DNA of 41,533 bases from Flavobacterium psychrophilum (GTDB taxonomy: Bacteria; Bacteroidota; Bacteroidia; Flavobacteriales; Flavobacteriaceae): contig CAMAWK010000003.1 in assembly GCA_945861915.1 (NCBI GenBank), positions 1-41,533 of the forward strand, read 5' to 3'. Every line of letters starts with the position of its first letter. Positions within the stretch are counted from its first letter, which is position 1. The position numbers and the translations under genes are program-made. The notes below the pieces were generated by a model. It saw nothing but the letters and a program-made list of their open reading frames with translations. It did not search any database and was not told where the DNA came from. Positions 1 through 8,485 of this stretch are shown here, piece by piece.

Positions 1-95
1 GTGTTTTTTAATTTTTTATCATCATTTGGTTGTAATGAGACGAAAGAAAAAGTTAAAAAAGCAGCTAAGACTAAAAGTACTATTTTGTATTTCAT
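1..95 (-). CDS. Secreted or membrane protein, N-terminal fragment cut by window edge
   Basis: An open frame starts at ATG 95-93 and runs off the window. The 31 visible residues begin MKYKIVLLVLAAFLTFSFVS and look like a signal peptide: one lysine, then a hydrophobic stretch rich in L, V, A and F, then a polar region rich in D and K. The gene lies downstream of dnaB on the same strand but after the dnaB terminator, so it probably has its own promoter. The motif TAAATGTTAAT (plus strand 107-117) is just upstream of its start. The function cannot be told from this fragment. Confidence 0.6.
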   Translation of the reverse strand, partial: MKYKIVLLVLAAFLTFSFVSLQPNDDKKLKN

Positions 96-179
96 GGTAT
101 TTTTATTAAATGTTAATTTTCAAATATAAGACTTTTCATAAAACCAACCGAATTATTAAAAACAAGAAAAAGGAAAAAA

Positions 180-202
180 AAATTCGCTCATTGAGCGAAT
201 TT
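180..202 (-). terminator. Rho-independent terminator of dnaB
   Basis: AAATTCGCTC (180-189) pairs perfectly with GAGCGAATTT (193-202) around a 3-base loop. Read on the minus strand the hairpin is followed by a run of U, because the plus strand has an A run just left of it. It lies right after the dnaB stop at 212. Confidence 0.8.
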
Positions 203-211
203 AATTATTAT

Positions 212-1753
212 TTAAAACGGCATATCGTCGTCGTCCTGATTCAAATTACTGCCAAAAGCTTCGTTAGCAGAAGGAAGATTCTTGGTTTGAAAAGGATTAT
301 CATCATGATTCATTTTTGAATGAAACTCACCATCAAATCCGCTACCATAGTCTTCTAAATTGTCAAATTTTCCTAGATTTCCAATAAATTTCAATCTAAT
401 ATTTTCAAGAGAACCGTTTCGGTGTTTAGCGATAATAAACTCAGCCTGACCCGCTGTTGGCGATTGCTCTTCGTCGTCCCATTCATCAATTTTATAATAT
501 TCTGGGCGATAAATAAACGATACAATATCGGCATCCTGTTCAATCGCTCCTGATTCACGAAGGTCAGATAGTAAAGGTCTTTTACTTAAACCACGAGTTT
601 CCACAGCTCTAGATAATTGAGAAAGAGCAATTACTGGCACACTTAACTCTTTGGCCAAAGCTTTTAAGTTTCTAGAAATGGTGGATATTTCTTGCTCTCT
701 ATTTCCACCACCTTTGCCATTTCCACCAGCAGTCATCAACTGCAAATAATCTACAATTATCAATTTTATGCCATGTTGCGATGCCAATCGTCTGGCTTTG
801 GCTCTTAAATCAAAAATAGAAAGCGAGGGCGAATCATCAATAAAAAGGGGTGCTTTTTCAAGATTCTTCACTTTAATACTCAGTTGTTCCCATTCGTGTT
901 TTTCGAGTTTTCCTGTTCTTAATTTTTCCGAAGACAATCCTGTTTCAGAAGATATTAATCTAGTAATCAACTGAACAGAAGACATTTCTAGTGAAAATAA
1001 AGCTACTGGCTTTCCAAAATCTATAGCTATATTTCGTGCCATTGAAAGTACAAACGCCGTTTTCCCCATCCCCGGTCGAGCTGCAATAATTATCAAATCG
1101 CTAGGTTGCCACCCTGAGGTTATTTTATCTAATTTTTCGAATCCTGTAGCAATTCCACTTAAGCCTTCTTGTTTTGCAATTTCTTCAATTCGTTTTTTGG
1201 CTTGCAACACTAAACTTCGGGCTGTTTCAGAACTTCTTTTAATATTGCCTTGCGTTACTTCGTACAATTTAGACTCGGCTTTATCTAACAAATCAAATAC
1301 ATCGGTGGTTTCATCATACGATTCCTCAATAATATCAGAAGATATCCGAATCAAACTACGTTGAATGTATTTTTGAAGAATAATTCTCGAGTGAAATTCA
1401 ATATGCGCCGAAGAAGCAATTTTTTGAGTTAGTTGAATGAGGTAAAAATCACCTCCAGCAAGATCTAATTTTGCATTTTTTCTTAACTGCGCCGAAACGG
1501 TTAATAAGTCAATAGGTTGCGTATCTGTAAACAGCTGAACAATAGCTTCGAAGATGTGTTTATGTGCTTCTTTATAAAAAGCATCCGCTTGTAAAATATC
1601 AATTACTTCATCAACTCCTTTTTTGTCAATCATCATTGCGCCCAGTACAGCCTCTTCTAAATCGACAACTTGCGGAGGTAATTTTCCTTTTTCGAGATTA
1701 ATTATAGTTGTTTTATCTATTCGAATGGGATTAAAATTCTTAACGTTTTCCAT
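212..1753 (-). CDS. dnaB: Replicative DNA helicase DnaB
   Basis: This is the hexameric 5'-3' helicase that unwinds DNA at the replication fork and recruits primase. The 513-residue length fits the family. The N-terminal helical DnaB domain covers about residues 25-130 and the RecA-like ATPase domain about 180-470. Walker A is ARPGMGKTA with K231 and T232, and Walker B is LIIVDYLQLM with D335. The segment SQLSRAVETR follows, as expected of the DnaB family. The last 50 residues are acidic and polar, ending DDDDMPF, as is common for flexible tails that bind partners. No intein or insertion interrupts the ATPase. It is a single gene between accA and its own terminator. The 14-mer TAAATGTTAATAAA lies 52-65 bases upstream of the start. 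Confidence 0.97.
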   Translation of the reverse strand: MENVKNFNPIRIDKTTIINLEKGKLPPQVVDLEEAVLGAMMIDKKGVDEVIDILQADAFYKEAHKHIFEAIVQLFTDTQPIDLLTVSAQLRKNAKLDLAGGDFYLIQLTQKIASSAHIEFHSRIILQKYIQRSLIRISSDIIEESYDETTDVFDLLDKAESKLYEVTQGNIKRSSETARSLVLQAKKRIEEIAKQEGLSGIATGFEKLDKITSGWQPSDLIIIAARPGMGKTAFVLSMARNIAIDFGKPVALFSLEMSSVQLITRLISSETGLSSEKLRTGKLEKHEWEQLSIKVKNLEKAPLFIDDSPSLSIFDLRAKARRLASQHGIKLIIVDYLQLMTAGGNGKGGGNREQEISTISRNLKALAKELSVPVIALSQLSRAVETRGLSKRPLLSDLRESGAIEQDADIVSFIYRPEYYKIDEWDDEEQSPTAGQAEFIIAKHRNGSLENIRLKFIGNLGKFDNLEDYGSGFDGEFHSKMNHDDNPFQTKNLPSANEAFGSNLNQDDDDMPF

Positions 1754-1804
1754 ATTGCGAAAATAGTGAAAAATTAAAAAAATAAATTGTTGAGTTATTA
1801 CGGA

Positions 1805-1818
1805 TAAATGTTAATAAA
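1805..1818 (-). promoter_or_regulatory. Shared upstream motif, dnaB copy
   Basis: TAAATGTTAATAAA (minus strand TTTATTAACATTTA) is identical to the 14-mer at 2925-2938 upstream of accA. Shorter versions occur upstream of three other genes, always read as TTAACAT toward the gene. The role is unknown; a promoter-associated site is an inference. Confidence 0.35.
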
Positions 1819-1843
1819 CTACTTTTTATTGTTAATAACAACA

Positions 1844-1877
1844 AAAAAATCCGAAACTATAAGGCTTCGGATTTTTT
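1844..1877 (-). terminator. Terminator of accA
   Basis: AAAAAATCCGAA (1844-1855) pairs with TTCGGATTTTTT (1866-1877) around a 10-base loop. It begins 17 bases after the accA stop, and A and T runs flank the GC core. Confidence 0.8.
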
Positions 1878-1893
1878 AATATATTGTAAGAGA

Positions 1894-2847
1894 TTACTCT
1901 TTGAATTCTCCCATATTACAGTATTTAGTCATTCTTTGAGCGACTAATTCTTCTGTTGATAAGTCTTTCAACTCATTAAATGCTTTTATGACATATTGCT
2001 CTACATTTTTAAAAGCAGTTTCTCTATCAAAATGGGCACCTCCCAAAGGTTCTGGAATAATATCATCGACTAATTTTTGTTTTTTCATATCAGCCGAAGT
2101 TAACTTCAAGGCTTCTGCTGCTTGTTCTTTGTAATCCCAACTTTTCCATAGAATAGACGAACACGACTCTGGTGAAATAACTGAATACCAAGTGTTTTCC
2201 ATCATAAACACTTTGTCGCCAACTCCTATCCCTAAAGCGCCTCCAGAAGCTCCTTCGCCTACAATCACAACAATAATTGGTACTTTTAAAAGAGCCATTT
2301 CAAAAATATTTCTGGCAATCGCCTCACCTTGTCCTCGTTCCTCTGCTTCGATTCCAGGAAAAGCACCCGGAGTATCTACTAATGACAATATTGGAATTCC
2401 AAATTTTTCTGCCATTTTCATTAGACGCAAGGCTTTTCGATAGCCTTCGGGATTCGGCATACCAAAATTTCTATATTGACGCGTTTTGGTATTGTATCCT
2501 TTTTGTTGACCAATAATCATAAAGGATTGCCCATTTATTTTACCTAAACCACCAATCATTGCCTTATCGTCTTTAAAACCTCTATCGCCGTGAAGTTCTA
2601 AAAAAGTATCGCCACAAAGTGCGTGAATGTGGTCTAAAGTATAAGGTCTGTTAGGATGTCTTGATAGTTGAACTCGCTGCCAAGCGGTTAGATTTTTATA
2701 AATATGCTTTTTTGTATCTTCTATTTTTTTGTTGATTTGCTTACAAGTTGTCGTCATATCAACATCAGAATCTTGACCAATCACAACGCATTTATCCAAT
2801 TGGTCTTCAAGTTCTTTAATTGGAAGTTCAAAATCTAAATATTCCAT
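1894..2847 (-). CDS. accA: Acetyl-CoA carboxylase carboxyltransferase subunit alpha
   Basis: AccA works with AccD to move the carboxyl group from biotin on BCCP to acetyl-CoA, giving malonyl-CoA for fatty acid synthesis. The 317-residue length matches bacterial AccA. Recognisable family segments are [20 protein letters not shown] near residue 55-75, [19 protein letters not shown], the crotonase-fold oxyanion region [20 protein letters not shown], and [15 protein letters not shown]. The start is supported by the usual N-terminal helix ([12 protein letters not shown]) and by a TAnnTTTG box 35-42 bases upstream. accD is not adjacent. It appears to be a single-gene unit, with its own terminator and with the broken gene 3002-3503 upstream. 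Confidence 0.97.
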   Translation of the reverse strand: MEYLDFELPIKELEDQLDKCVVIGQDSDVDMTTTCKQINKKIEDTKKHIYKNLTAWQRVQLSRHPNRPYTLDHIHALCGDTFLELHGDRGFKDDKAMIGGLGKINGQSFMIIGQQKGYNTKTRQYRNFGMPNPEGYRKALRLMKMAEKFGIPILSLVDTPGAFPGIEAEERGQGEAIARNIFEMALLKVPIIVVIVGEGASGGALGIGVGDKVFMMENTWYSVISPESCSSILWKSWDYKEQAAEALKLTSADMKKQKLVDDIIPEPLGGAHFDRETAFKNVEQYVIKAFNELKDLSTEELVAQRMTKYCNMGEFKE

Positions 2848-2881
2848 AAATTTTCAGTTTTGTATGTATTGATTTGAAGTG

Positions 2882-2889
2882 CAAATATA
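2882..2889 (-). promoter_or_regulatory. Probable -7 box of accA promoter
   Basis: On the minus strand this reads TATATTTG, matching the Bacteroidota -7 consensus TAnnTTTG. A TTTTTG lies 14 bases upstream, closer than the usual spacing, so the -33 assignment is uncertain. Confidence 0.5.
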
Positions 2890-2924
2890 AATTTAAAAAT
2901 CATCAAAAACAGCGGTTTGTTATC

Positions 2925-2938
2925 TAAATGTTAATAAA
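2925..2938 (-). promoter_or_regulatory. Shared upstream motif, accA copy
   Basis: TAAATGTTAATAAA is identical to the copy upstream of dnaB at 1805-1818. It lies about 35 bases upstream of the accA -7 box, a position that would suit an activator or UP-like element. That role is inference. Confidence 0.35.
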
Positions 2939-3001
2939 TTCGAAGATTTGGTGTAAATTAAGTTTGAAACTCAAATTGTACAAATTATTTAAATAACAAC
3001 T

Positions 3002-3503
3002 TTATATTTCTTCATCTATTTCAAGTAAATTACTACCATCAAAACCATTTAAAGTACCTTTTTTAGTTTTTAGTTTTCCTCTAATTTTAGTTGTTTTTCG
3101 AGTTTTTAAATTCAAAATCAAAACTCCAATTTCATACTCGTTACTTTCAGAAAAGTAATAATCATAAAGTCTATATTCATAATCTTTATTGACAAATGAA
3201 ACAGAACTTAAATTTTCTGCTAAATTTTTTTTTCCACCTCCTCGTGAATAATGTGAATATTTAAATTTTTTCCAACTTTTAACAGATTTTTCTGGAAATT
3301 CAAATTCAATATTATCTTTTGTGCCAAATCTATAAATTATGTATTTATTATTTTTGTCTTTTGCAAATGCGACTATTTTACCTTTATCTGATTTAAATGA
3401 AAAAATTAGGATTTCATTAGGTAAGAGGTAAGTTTGTCCAAATACTGAAATTGATAAATTAATAAGAAAAAAAAGTAAATAAATATTTAGTATTCATCTT
3501 CAT
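3002..3503 (-). pseudogene. Secreted hypothetical protein broken by a +1 frameshift at an 8-base homopolymer
   Basis: The frame from ATG 3503 gives MKMNTKYLFTFFSY and then a stop. With one base fewer in the A run 3467-3474 (T run on the coding strand), the same ATG reads MKMNTKYLFTFFLINLSISV, then FGQTYLLP: a normal signal peptide with a cleavage site at FG/Q. It then continues open for about 140 residues to TAA at 3004-3002. The downstream frame has no ATG of its own and would be missed by an ATG-based ORF search. The mature part is lysine- and tyrosine-rich, includes KFKYSHYSRGGGKKN, and ends NGFDGSNLLEIDEEI. I do not recognise the family. It follows the LptF/LptG gene by 32 bases on the same strand. 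The break may be a true pseudogene, phase variation or a sequencing indel. Confidence 0.75.
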
Positions 3504-3535
3504 AGATTTTTTAATAAATTATTCTATAATTATTA

Positions 3536-4621
3536 CTATCGTTTGGCTTTTCGCATCAGAAAAAAGGCTACTATTCCGAAAACTAAATTCGAAAACCAAA
3601 CAGCTAACAATGGAGATATACTTGATTTTTCGGCTAGAGTTCCGAATATTTTATCAAAAAAAACAAAGGCAAACGCAATGGCTATTCCGATGGCTAAACT
3701 AAAACCCATTCCTCCTCTTCTTCTCATAGAAGATACTGCAACAGCAATAATGGTAAGGATAAATGCCGAAACGGGGATACTATATTTTTTGTACAAGACT
3801 ACTAAATACACATTAATATTAGAAGAACCTCGACTTCTTTCTTTAGCAATAAATTGAATTAAATCGGGTAAATTTAAAGTTTCTGCAATGTAGACTACGG
3901 GTGTTAAATCTTCTATATCAAATTTAAATTTAGCTTCTTTTTTTTCGGCTTTTTCAATTTTATCATCTAAATCACCCACTGTTCTTTTGACATAATTAAA
4001 CATCGTGTAGGTACTGTCTTTGGGATTCCATTTGATTCTGTCAGCTGTAATTTTATAGTCCAATTGATCTTTTTTGAACTTTTCTAAACTGAAATTAAAA
4101 GCTAAATTAGAAGTAGTGTTAAAACTACTTACATAAATAAATTCGGTATCACTTATTTGACGATACACATTGGTGTTATCTCCTCTCATTATTTCTTTTC
4201 CACCTGATTTAAAATAAGTGTATCGAAAATTATTGAAGCCTTCGCTGGATTTTGGAATAATAAAAAAACCCATTAATAATATGATAACAGACACAATAGC
4301 CGCTCCAATTAGATAAGGTCTTAAAAATCGTGTAAATGATATTCCAGAACTCAATATAGCTATGATTTCTGTATTATTAGCTAATTTTGAGGTGAACCAA
4401 ATTACCGATAAAAACAAAAAAATCGGGAATAATAAATTGGTAAAATAGATCGTAAAGTGATAATAATAAACTGCAATTTCAGTAAATGGAATCTCATGCT
4501 CTAACATGAAATTTATTTTCTCCGAAACGTCAATAATAATTCCAATAGGTGCAAATAATAGCAACATCATCCCAAAAGTGGATAAATATTTTTTTAAAAT
4601 GTATTTGTCTATTATTTTCAT
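3536..4621 (-). CDS. LptF/LptG family lipopolysaccharide export permease
   Basis: These inner-membrane proteins pair with the ATPase LptB to extract LPS from the inner membrane and hand it to LptC. The 361-residue length matches the family. The N-terminus MKIIDKYILKKYLSTFGMML has the family's characteristic interfacial helix leading into TM1. Transmembrane stretches fall near residues 15-35, 55-80, 100-122, 275-295, 303-322 and 335-355. The periplasmic beta-jellyroll domain lies between the third and fourth. The pairing with tgt immediately upstream is common in Bacteroidota. Sequence alone does not tell me whether this is the LptF or the LptG partner. An 86-base gap carrying a 7-base-period repeat separates it from tgt. 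Confidence 0.9.
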   Translation of the reverse strand: MKIIDKYILKKYLSTFGMMLLLFAPIGIIIDVSEKINFMLEHEIPFTEIAVYYYHFTIYFTNLLFPIFLFLSVIWFTSKLANNTEIIAILSSGISFTRFLRPYLIGAAIVSVIILLMGFFIIPKSSEGFNNFRYTYFKSGGKEIMRGDNTNVYRQISDTEFIYVSSFNTTSNLAFNFSLEKFKKDQLDYKITADRIKWNPKDSTYTMFNYVKRTVGDLDDKIEKAEKKEAKFKFDIEDLTPVVYIAETLNLPDLIQFIAKERSRGSSNINVYLVVLYKKYSIPVSAFILTIIAVAVSSMRRRGGMGFSLAIGIAIAFAFVFFDKIFGTLAEKSSISPLLAVWFSNLVFGIVAFFLMRKAKR

Positions 4622-4626
4622 TTAAG

Positions 4627-4703
4627 GGGTTTTGGGTCTAGGGTTTTGGGTCTGGGGTTTTAACAAAATTATTTCCTAAAACCCTAAACCTAGAACCTTA
4701 AAA
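4627..4703. repeat. 7-base-period inverted intergenic repeat between tgt and the LptF/LptG gene
   Basis: The left arm (4627-4662) is made of 7-base units such as GGGTCTA, GGGTTTT and GGGTCTG. The right arm (4674-4703) has units CCTAAAA, CCCTAAA, CCTAGAA and CCTTAAA. The arms are largely reverse complements, so a long imperfect hairpin can form. It fills nearly the whole gap. It is one of at least seven such elements in the window. Confidence 0.75.
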
Positions 4704-4707
4704 CTAT

Positions 4708-5838
4708 CTACAATCTCTGACTCATATTTCGAACCATCATTTCTTTCCAAGTTCTAAAATCTCCTGCTAAAATATGTTTTCTAGCTTCGCGAACCAACCA
4801 CATATAAAAACCTAAATTATGAATGGTCGCAATTTGTTTTCCAAGATATTCATTGGCGGCAAATAAGTGGCGCAAATAGGCTTTTGTATATTCTGTATCT
4901 ACAAAAGTATGACCCATTTCGTCTAAAGGAGAAAAATCGTCTTCCCACTTTTTATTTTTAATATTTATAGTTCCGTTTGCTGTAAACAACATGCCATTTC
5001 TTGCATTTCTGGTTGGCATTACGCAATCGAACATATCAATTCCCAACGCAATATTTTCGAGAATATTTATTGGAGTTCCTACTCCCATTAAATATCTTGG
5101 TTTATCTTCAGGAAGGATTTCACAAACCACCTCGGTCATCGCATACATTTCTTCTGCAGGTTCTCCTACTGAAAGTCCTCCGATAGCATTTCCTTGTTGA
5201 CCAGAATTGGCAATATATTCAGCGGATTGTCTGCGTAAATCTTTATACGTACTTCCTTGAACAATTGGGAAAAATGTTTGTTCGTAGTCATATTTATAGG
5301 GTAATTTATCTAAATGATTGATGCAACGATCCAGCCAACGATGTGTCATGTGCATCGAGCGTTGAGCGTATTTATAATCACAAGGATACGGCGTGCATTC
5401 ATCAAAAGCCATAATTATATCGGCACCAATAGTTCGTTGAATTTCCATCACATTTTCGGGTGTGAAAAAATGATAGGAACCGTCGATATGCGATTTGAAT
5501 TTTACTCCTTCTTCTTTAATTTTTCTATTGGCCGAAAGAGAATACACTTGATATCCACCTGAATCGGTTAAAATATTTCGATCCCAATTCATAAATTTAT
5601 GTAATCCTCCGGCTTTCTCCAAAATTTCGGTTTGAGGACGCAAATACAAATGATAGGTATTTCCGAGAATTATATCCGGATTAATATCATCTTTTAATTC
5701 ACGTTGATGGACTCCTTTTACAGAAGCAACCGTTCCTACAGGCATAAAAATAGGAGTTTCAATCAAGCCATGATCTGTAGTAATAGTTCCTGCTCTTGCC
5801 TTGGAATGTGTATCTTTTTGGAGTAAATCAAATTTCAT
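4708..5838 (-). CDS. tgt: tRNA-guanine transglycosylase, lacking the zinc cysteines
   Basis: Tgt exchanges G34 of GUN-anticodon tRNAs for preQ1 in the queuosine pathway. I start at ATG 5838 rather than 5853 because MKFDLLQKDTHSKARAGTI is the family N-terminus and this gives 376 residues, the usual size. Catalytic features are present: D92 in LTDSGGYQ, the preQ1-binding GGLSVGEPAEEMY (220-232), and nucleophile D271 in DCVMPTRNARNG. The zinc site is odd. Where most bacterial Tgt proteins have CxCxxC just before YTRAYLRHL, this protein reads EMGHTFVDTEYTKAYLRHL (307-325) with no cysteine. The downstream histidine (H340 in ATIHN) is kept. A TATATTTG box lies 33 bases upstream of the start. Confidence 0.95.
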   Translation of the reverse strand: MKFDLLQKDTHSKARAGTITTDHGLIETPIFMPVGTVASVKGVHQRELKDDINPDIILGNTYHLYLRPQTEILEKAGGLHKFMNWDRNILTDSGGYQVYSLSANRKIKEEGVKFKSHIDGSYHFFTPENVMEIQRTIGADIIMAFDECTPYPCDYKYAQRSMHMTHRWLDRCINHLDKLPYKYDYEQTFFPIVQGSTYKDLRRQSAEYIANSGQQGNAIGGLSVGEPAEEMYAMTEVVCEILPEDKPRYLMGVGTPINILENIALGIDMFDCVMPTRNARNGMLFTANGTINIKNKKWEDDFSPLDEMGHTFVDTEYTKAYLRHLFAANEYLGKQIATIHNLGFYMWLVREARKHILAGDFRTWKEMMVRNMSQRL

Positions 5839-5870
5839 AAATATACTTTTCACCCAACTATTCGGGAGCG

Positions 5871-5878
5871 CAAATATA
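5871..5878 (-). promoter_or_regulatory. Probable -7 box of tgt promoter
   Basis: On the minus strand this reads TATATTTG, matching TAnnTTTG. The predicted leader is about 25 bases for the ATG at 5838, which supports that start over 5853. No clear -33 TTG is visible. Confidence 0.5.
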
Positions 5879-6010
5879 GACTATTTTAGATTTTATAATT
5901 TTATGAATCTACTTTTTATAAATCAAAATAGTTAACATCTAATTTACAAAAACATAAAAATTAGTTGTTACATATATTGGTTTCTTCGTTTCTTTACGAA
6001 AATTATTTTC

Positions 6011-7636
6011 ATGTTTTCATTTTTTAAAAATCTTTCTACTTTAGAGAAAGCTATTTTATTTATTATTTCAATTGTTTACATTCATAATTTGTTTATTGAT
6101 ATTATGAATGTGGATGCAGCACAATATGCTGATATTTCGAATGAAATGGCTTCAACAAATTCATTTTTGGAAGTGAAAGAATTTGGCAATGATTATCTCG
6201 ATAAACCGCCGTTACTTTTTTGGATTTCTAGTTTGAGTATTAAATTGTTTGGCATAAACAACTTTGCTTATAAATTCCCTTCTTTTATATTATTGTTAAT
6301 TTCATTGTATGCCGTTTACCGGTTTTCATTGCTTTATTATTCTGAAAAAATTGCCAAAAATGCAGCTCTAATTTTAGCAACAACTCAGGCGTATTTTTTA
6401 ATGACAAATGATGTTAAAACCGATTCATTACTCACTTCATGTACCATTATTTCGGTTTGGTTATTCAGCGAATATTTTGAAAACAAAAAGTTAAAGCACC
6501 TGCTTTTTGGCTCTGTTTTTATGGGATTAGGCATGTTGACAAAAGGTCCAATTGGCGCTATTGCTGTATTATTACCCATTGGTGCCAACTTGATGTATCA
6601 AAAAAAATGGAATGCGATTTTTAATGTTCGTTGGTTGATAGTTGCAATTATTGTTTCCTTATTATTATTACCAATGTCTTATGGTTTGTACACCCAATTT
6701 GATTCCCATCCCGAAAAACAGAAAAGCGGTCTTTATTTTTATTATTGGTTACAAAGTTTTGGAAGAATTACAGGCGAAAGCACTTGGAATAACGGATTGC
6801 CTTGGCATTTTTTTATAGGCTCAATCACTTGGGATTTTTTTCCTTGGATATTTCCTCTTTATATTGCCCTTTTTATAAGATTGAAAAATGTCTTTTTTTT
6901 AAATAAAAAACTACCTGAAATTATTACTCTGGTTGGTTTTATGGGTATTTTCGCCATGATGTCGTTGTCAAAATACAAACTTCCCCATTATATTTTTGTT
7001 TGTTTGCCATTTGCATCAATTATGGTAGCTCAGTATTTTGAAGACTTAGATTTCAAATTTTGGAAATATTGGAAAACCACTTATACGATTTTGGGAGGAA
7101 TTGTTTTAATCCTTTTTGCCGTTTTTAACGTTTTTTTCTTCAAAGAACTGAATCTAATTTCAATACTAATTATTCTTATACAGTTAGCGATTTTATTTTA
7201 TAGCAGAAAGTTAAAAATTCACACCATTTCTGGATTATTGATTTTAGTTTGTTCATTAAACTTATTTTTAAGTTTTGTTTTTTACCCTAAATTACTAACC
7301 TATCAATCGGATGCTACAGCAGCAAAATGGGCTTCAGAAACAATTAAAAACGAAGAAGTTTTTTTATTTAACGAACCCTCACATTTGTATAATTTTTATT
7401 CTAAAAATCCTTTTACGAAAGTGATTTCCAAAAATGAAATAGTCCATTTAAAAAAACCTATTTGGTTGTTCATTAAGGAAAATGATTTAAAAGAACTTGA
7501 AGACTTAAATACCAAGATAATAACCAAAAAAACTTTTTTTAATTACCCTATTTCACGCTTAAAGTTAGATTTTTTATTAGAAAATAAAAGAGATAATGTA
7601 TTAGAAAAAAGGCATCTAATCAAAATTATAAATTAA
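6011..7636 (+). CDS. GT39/ArnT-like membrane glycosyltransferase
   Basis: This is a polytopic inner-membrane transferase that probably uses a polyprenyl-phosphate sugar and modifies a lipid or glycan on the periplasmic side. It has 541 residues, with about 11-12 hydrophobic segments in the first 430 and a soluble C-terminal tail. GT-C hallmarks are the acidic loop after TM1 (IMNVDAAQYADISNEMA, near residues 35-52) and YLDKPPLLFWI near 62-72, which matches the ArnT/PMT motif. A conserved-looking SKYKLPHYIF segment lies near 320-330. It is followed 5 bases later by a GT2 transferase, a pairing typical of lipid-linked sugar synthesis plus transfer. The acceptor and sugar are unknown; lipid A or a lipoprotein glycan are guesses. 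Confidence 0.85.
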   Translation: MFSFFKNLSTLEKAILFIISIVYIHNLFIDIMNVDAAQYADISNEMASTNSFLEVKEFGNDYLDKPPLLFWISSLSIKLFGINNFAYKFPSFILLLISLYAVYRFSLLYYSEKIAKNAALILATTQAYFLMTNDVKTDSLLTSCTIISVWLFSEYFENKKLKHLLFGSVFMGLGMLTKGPIGAIAVLLPIGANLMYQKKWNAIFNVRWLIVAIIVSLLLLPMSYGLYTQFDSHPEKQKSGLYFYYWLQSFGRITGESTWNNGLPWHFFIGSITWDFFPWIFPLYIALFIRLKNVFFLNKKLPEIITLVGFMGIFAMMSLSKYKLPHYIFVCLPFASIMVAQYFEDLDFKFWKYWKTTYTILGGIVLILFAVFNVFFFKELNLISILIILIQLAILFYSRKLKIHTISGLLILVCSLNLFLSFVFYPKLLTYQSDATAAKWASETIKNEEVFLFNEPSHLYNFYSKNPFTKVISKNEIVHLKKPIWLFIKENDLKELEDLNTKIITKKTFFNYPISRLKLDFLLENKRDNVLEKRHLIKIIN

Positions 7637-7641
7637 TTACA

Positions 7642-8361
7642 ATGAATAAATTATCAATTATAATCCCAGCTTATAATGAAGCAAAAACAATACATTTAAT
7701 TTTAGATAAAGTAAAAGCTGTCCAACTTTTAAGCGATATCGAAAAAGAACTTATTATAATTAATGATTGCTCAACTGATAATACTGAAGAAGTAATTTTA
7801 AAGTATATTAAATTAAATAGTGATTTAAAAATAAGCTATTACATTCATGAAATAAACAAAGGAAAAGGAGCTGCATTGCACACCGGAATTCAAAAGGCAA
7901 CTGGTGACTATTTAATCATACAAGATGCAGACTTAGAGTATGATCCGAATGAATATAATTTATTGATAAAACCAGTTTTGGATGGTTTTGCCGATGTGGT
8001 TTATGGCTCTCGATTTATGGGTGGAAATCCGCATAGGATTTTGTTTTTTTGGCACACCATAGGAAATAAGTTTTTGACCTTTCTTTCAAATATGTTTACC
8101 AATTTGAACTTAACAGATATGGAAACTTGTTATAAAATGTTTAAAACAGACATTATTAAAAACATAAAATTAAACGAAAAAAGATTTGGTTTTGAACCAG
8201 AAGTAACCTCAAAAATTGCTAGAATTCCAAAAATTAGAATTTATGAAGTTGGGATTTCATATTACGGAAGAACCTACGAAGAAGGAAAAAAAATAGGTTG
8301 GAAAGACGGTTTTAGAGCTTTATTTTGTATTGCTAAATATGGCTTTTTCAATCTTAAGTAA
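7642..8361 (+). CDS. GT2 glycosyltransferase, polyprenyl-phosphate sugar synthase-like
   Basis: The protein has 239 residues with a GT-A fold. It has the N-terminal nucleotide-sugar motif SIIIPAYNEAKTI, then INDCSTDNT, the GKGAALHTGIQKATGDYLII segment, and the metal-binding DADLEYDP near residue 95. VYGSRFMGGNPHR is typical of the dolichyl-phosphate-mannose / undecaprenyl-phosphate-glucose synthase branch. It lacks the C-terminal two-helix membrane anchor of the longer relatives, so it is probably peripheral and served by its partner. It sits 5 bases after the GT39 gene and very likely makes the lipid-linked donor that the partner uses. The gap to the next gene contains a transketolase promoter, so the operon ends here, without a clear hairpin. 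Confidence 0.88.
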   Translation: MNKLSIIIPAYNEAKTIHLILDKVKAVQLLSDIEKELIIINDCSTDNTEEVILKYIKLNSDLKISYYIHEINKGKGAALHTGIQKATGDYLIIQDADLEYDPNEYNLLIKPVLDGFADVVYGSRFMGGNPHRILFFWHTIGNKFLTFLSNMFTNLNLTDMETCYKMFKTDIIKNIKLNEKRFGFEPEVTSKIARIPKIRIYEVGISYYGRTYEEGKKIGWKDGFRALFCIAKYGFFNLK

Positions 8362-8429
8362 TGATTTAATTTTCAATAGTACATTCTCCCTTTTTTGTTT
8401 AAAACATTTTACAACTTCTAGATAATTAG

Positions 8430-8460
8430 TTGTTGTACCAAAAAAATAAAATTACATTTG
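8430..8460 (+). promoter_or_regulatory. Promoter of the transketolase genes
   Basis: TTGTTG (8430-8435), a 17-base spacer and TACATTTG (8453-8460) match the Bacteroidota consensus TTG / TAnnTTTG. This is the best promoter in the window and leaves a leader of about 20 bases before ATG 8486. Confidence 0.7.
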
Positions 8461-8485
8461 CCAAAGTTTAACTTTTATATCTAAA

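Noticed and set aside
110..319. Plus-strand 69-codon open frame over the dnaB end
   Set aside because: It runs through the dnaB terminator and antisense to the dnaB tail, and its protein is low-complexity and lysine-rich.
212..1753. Intein in DnaB
   Set aside because: The ATPase motifs are continuous and the length is normal.
1829..1842. Palindrome GTTAATAAC with flanks as an operator or replication origin site
   Set aside because: It is too short and AT-rich, with no repeats of a DnaA box type nearby. Chance is likely in this composition.
4622..4705. Heptamers like TTTAGGG resembling a telomere repeat
   Set aside because: It lies inside an ordinary bacterial operon, has both G-rich and C-rich arms, and its units vary. 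It belongs to the general 7-base-period family.
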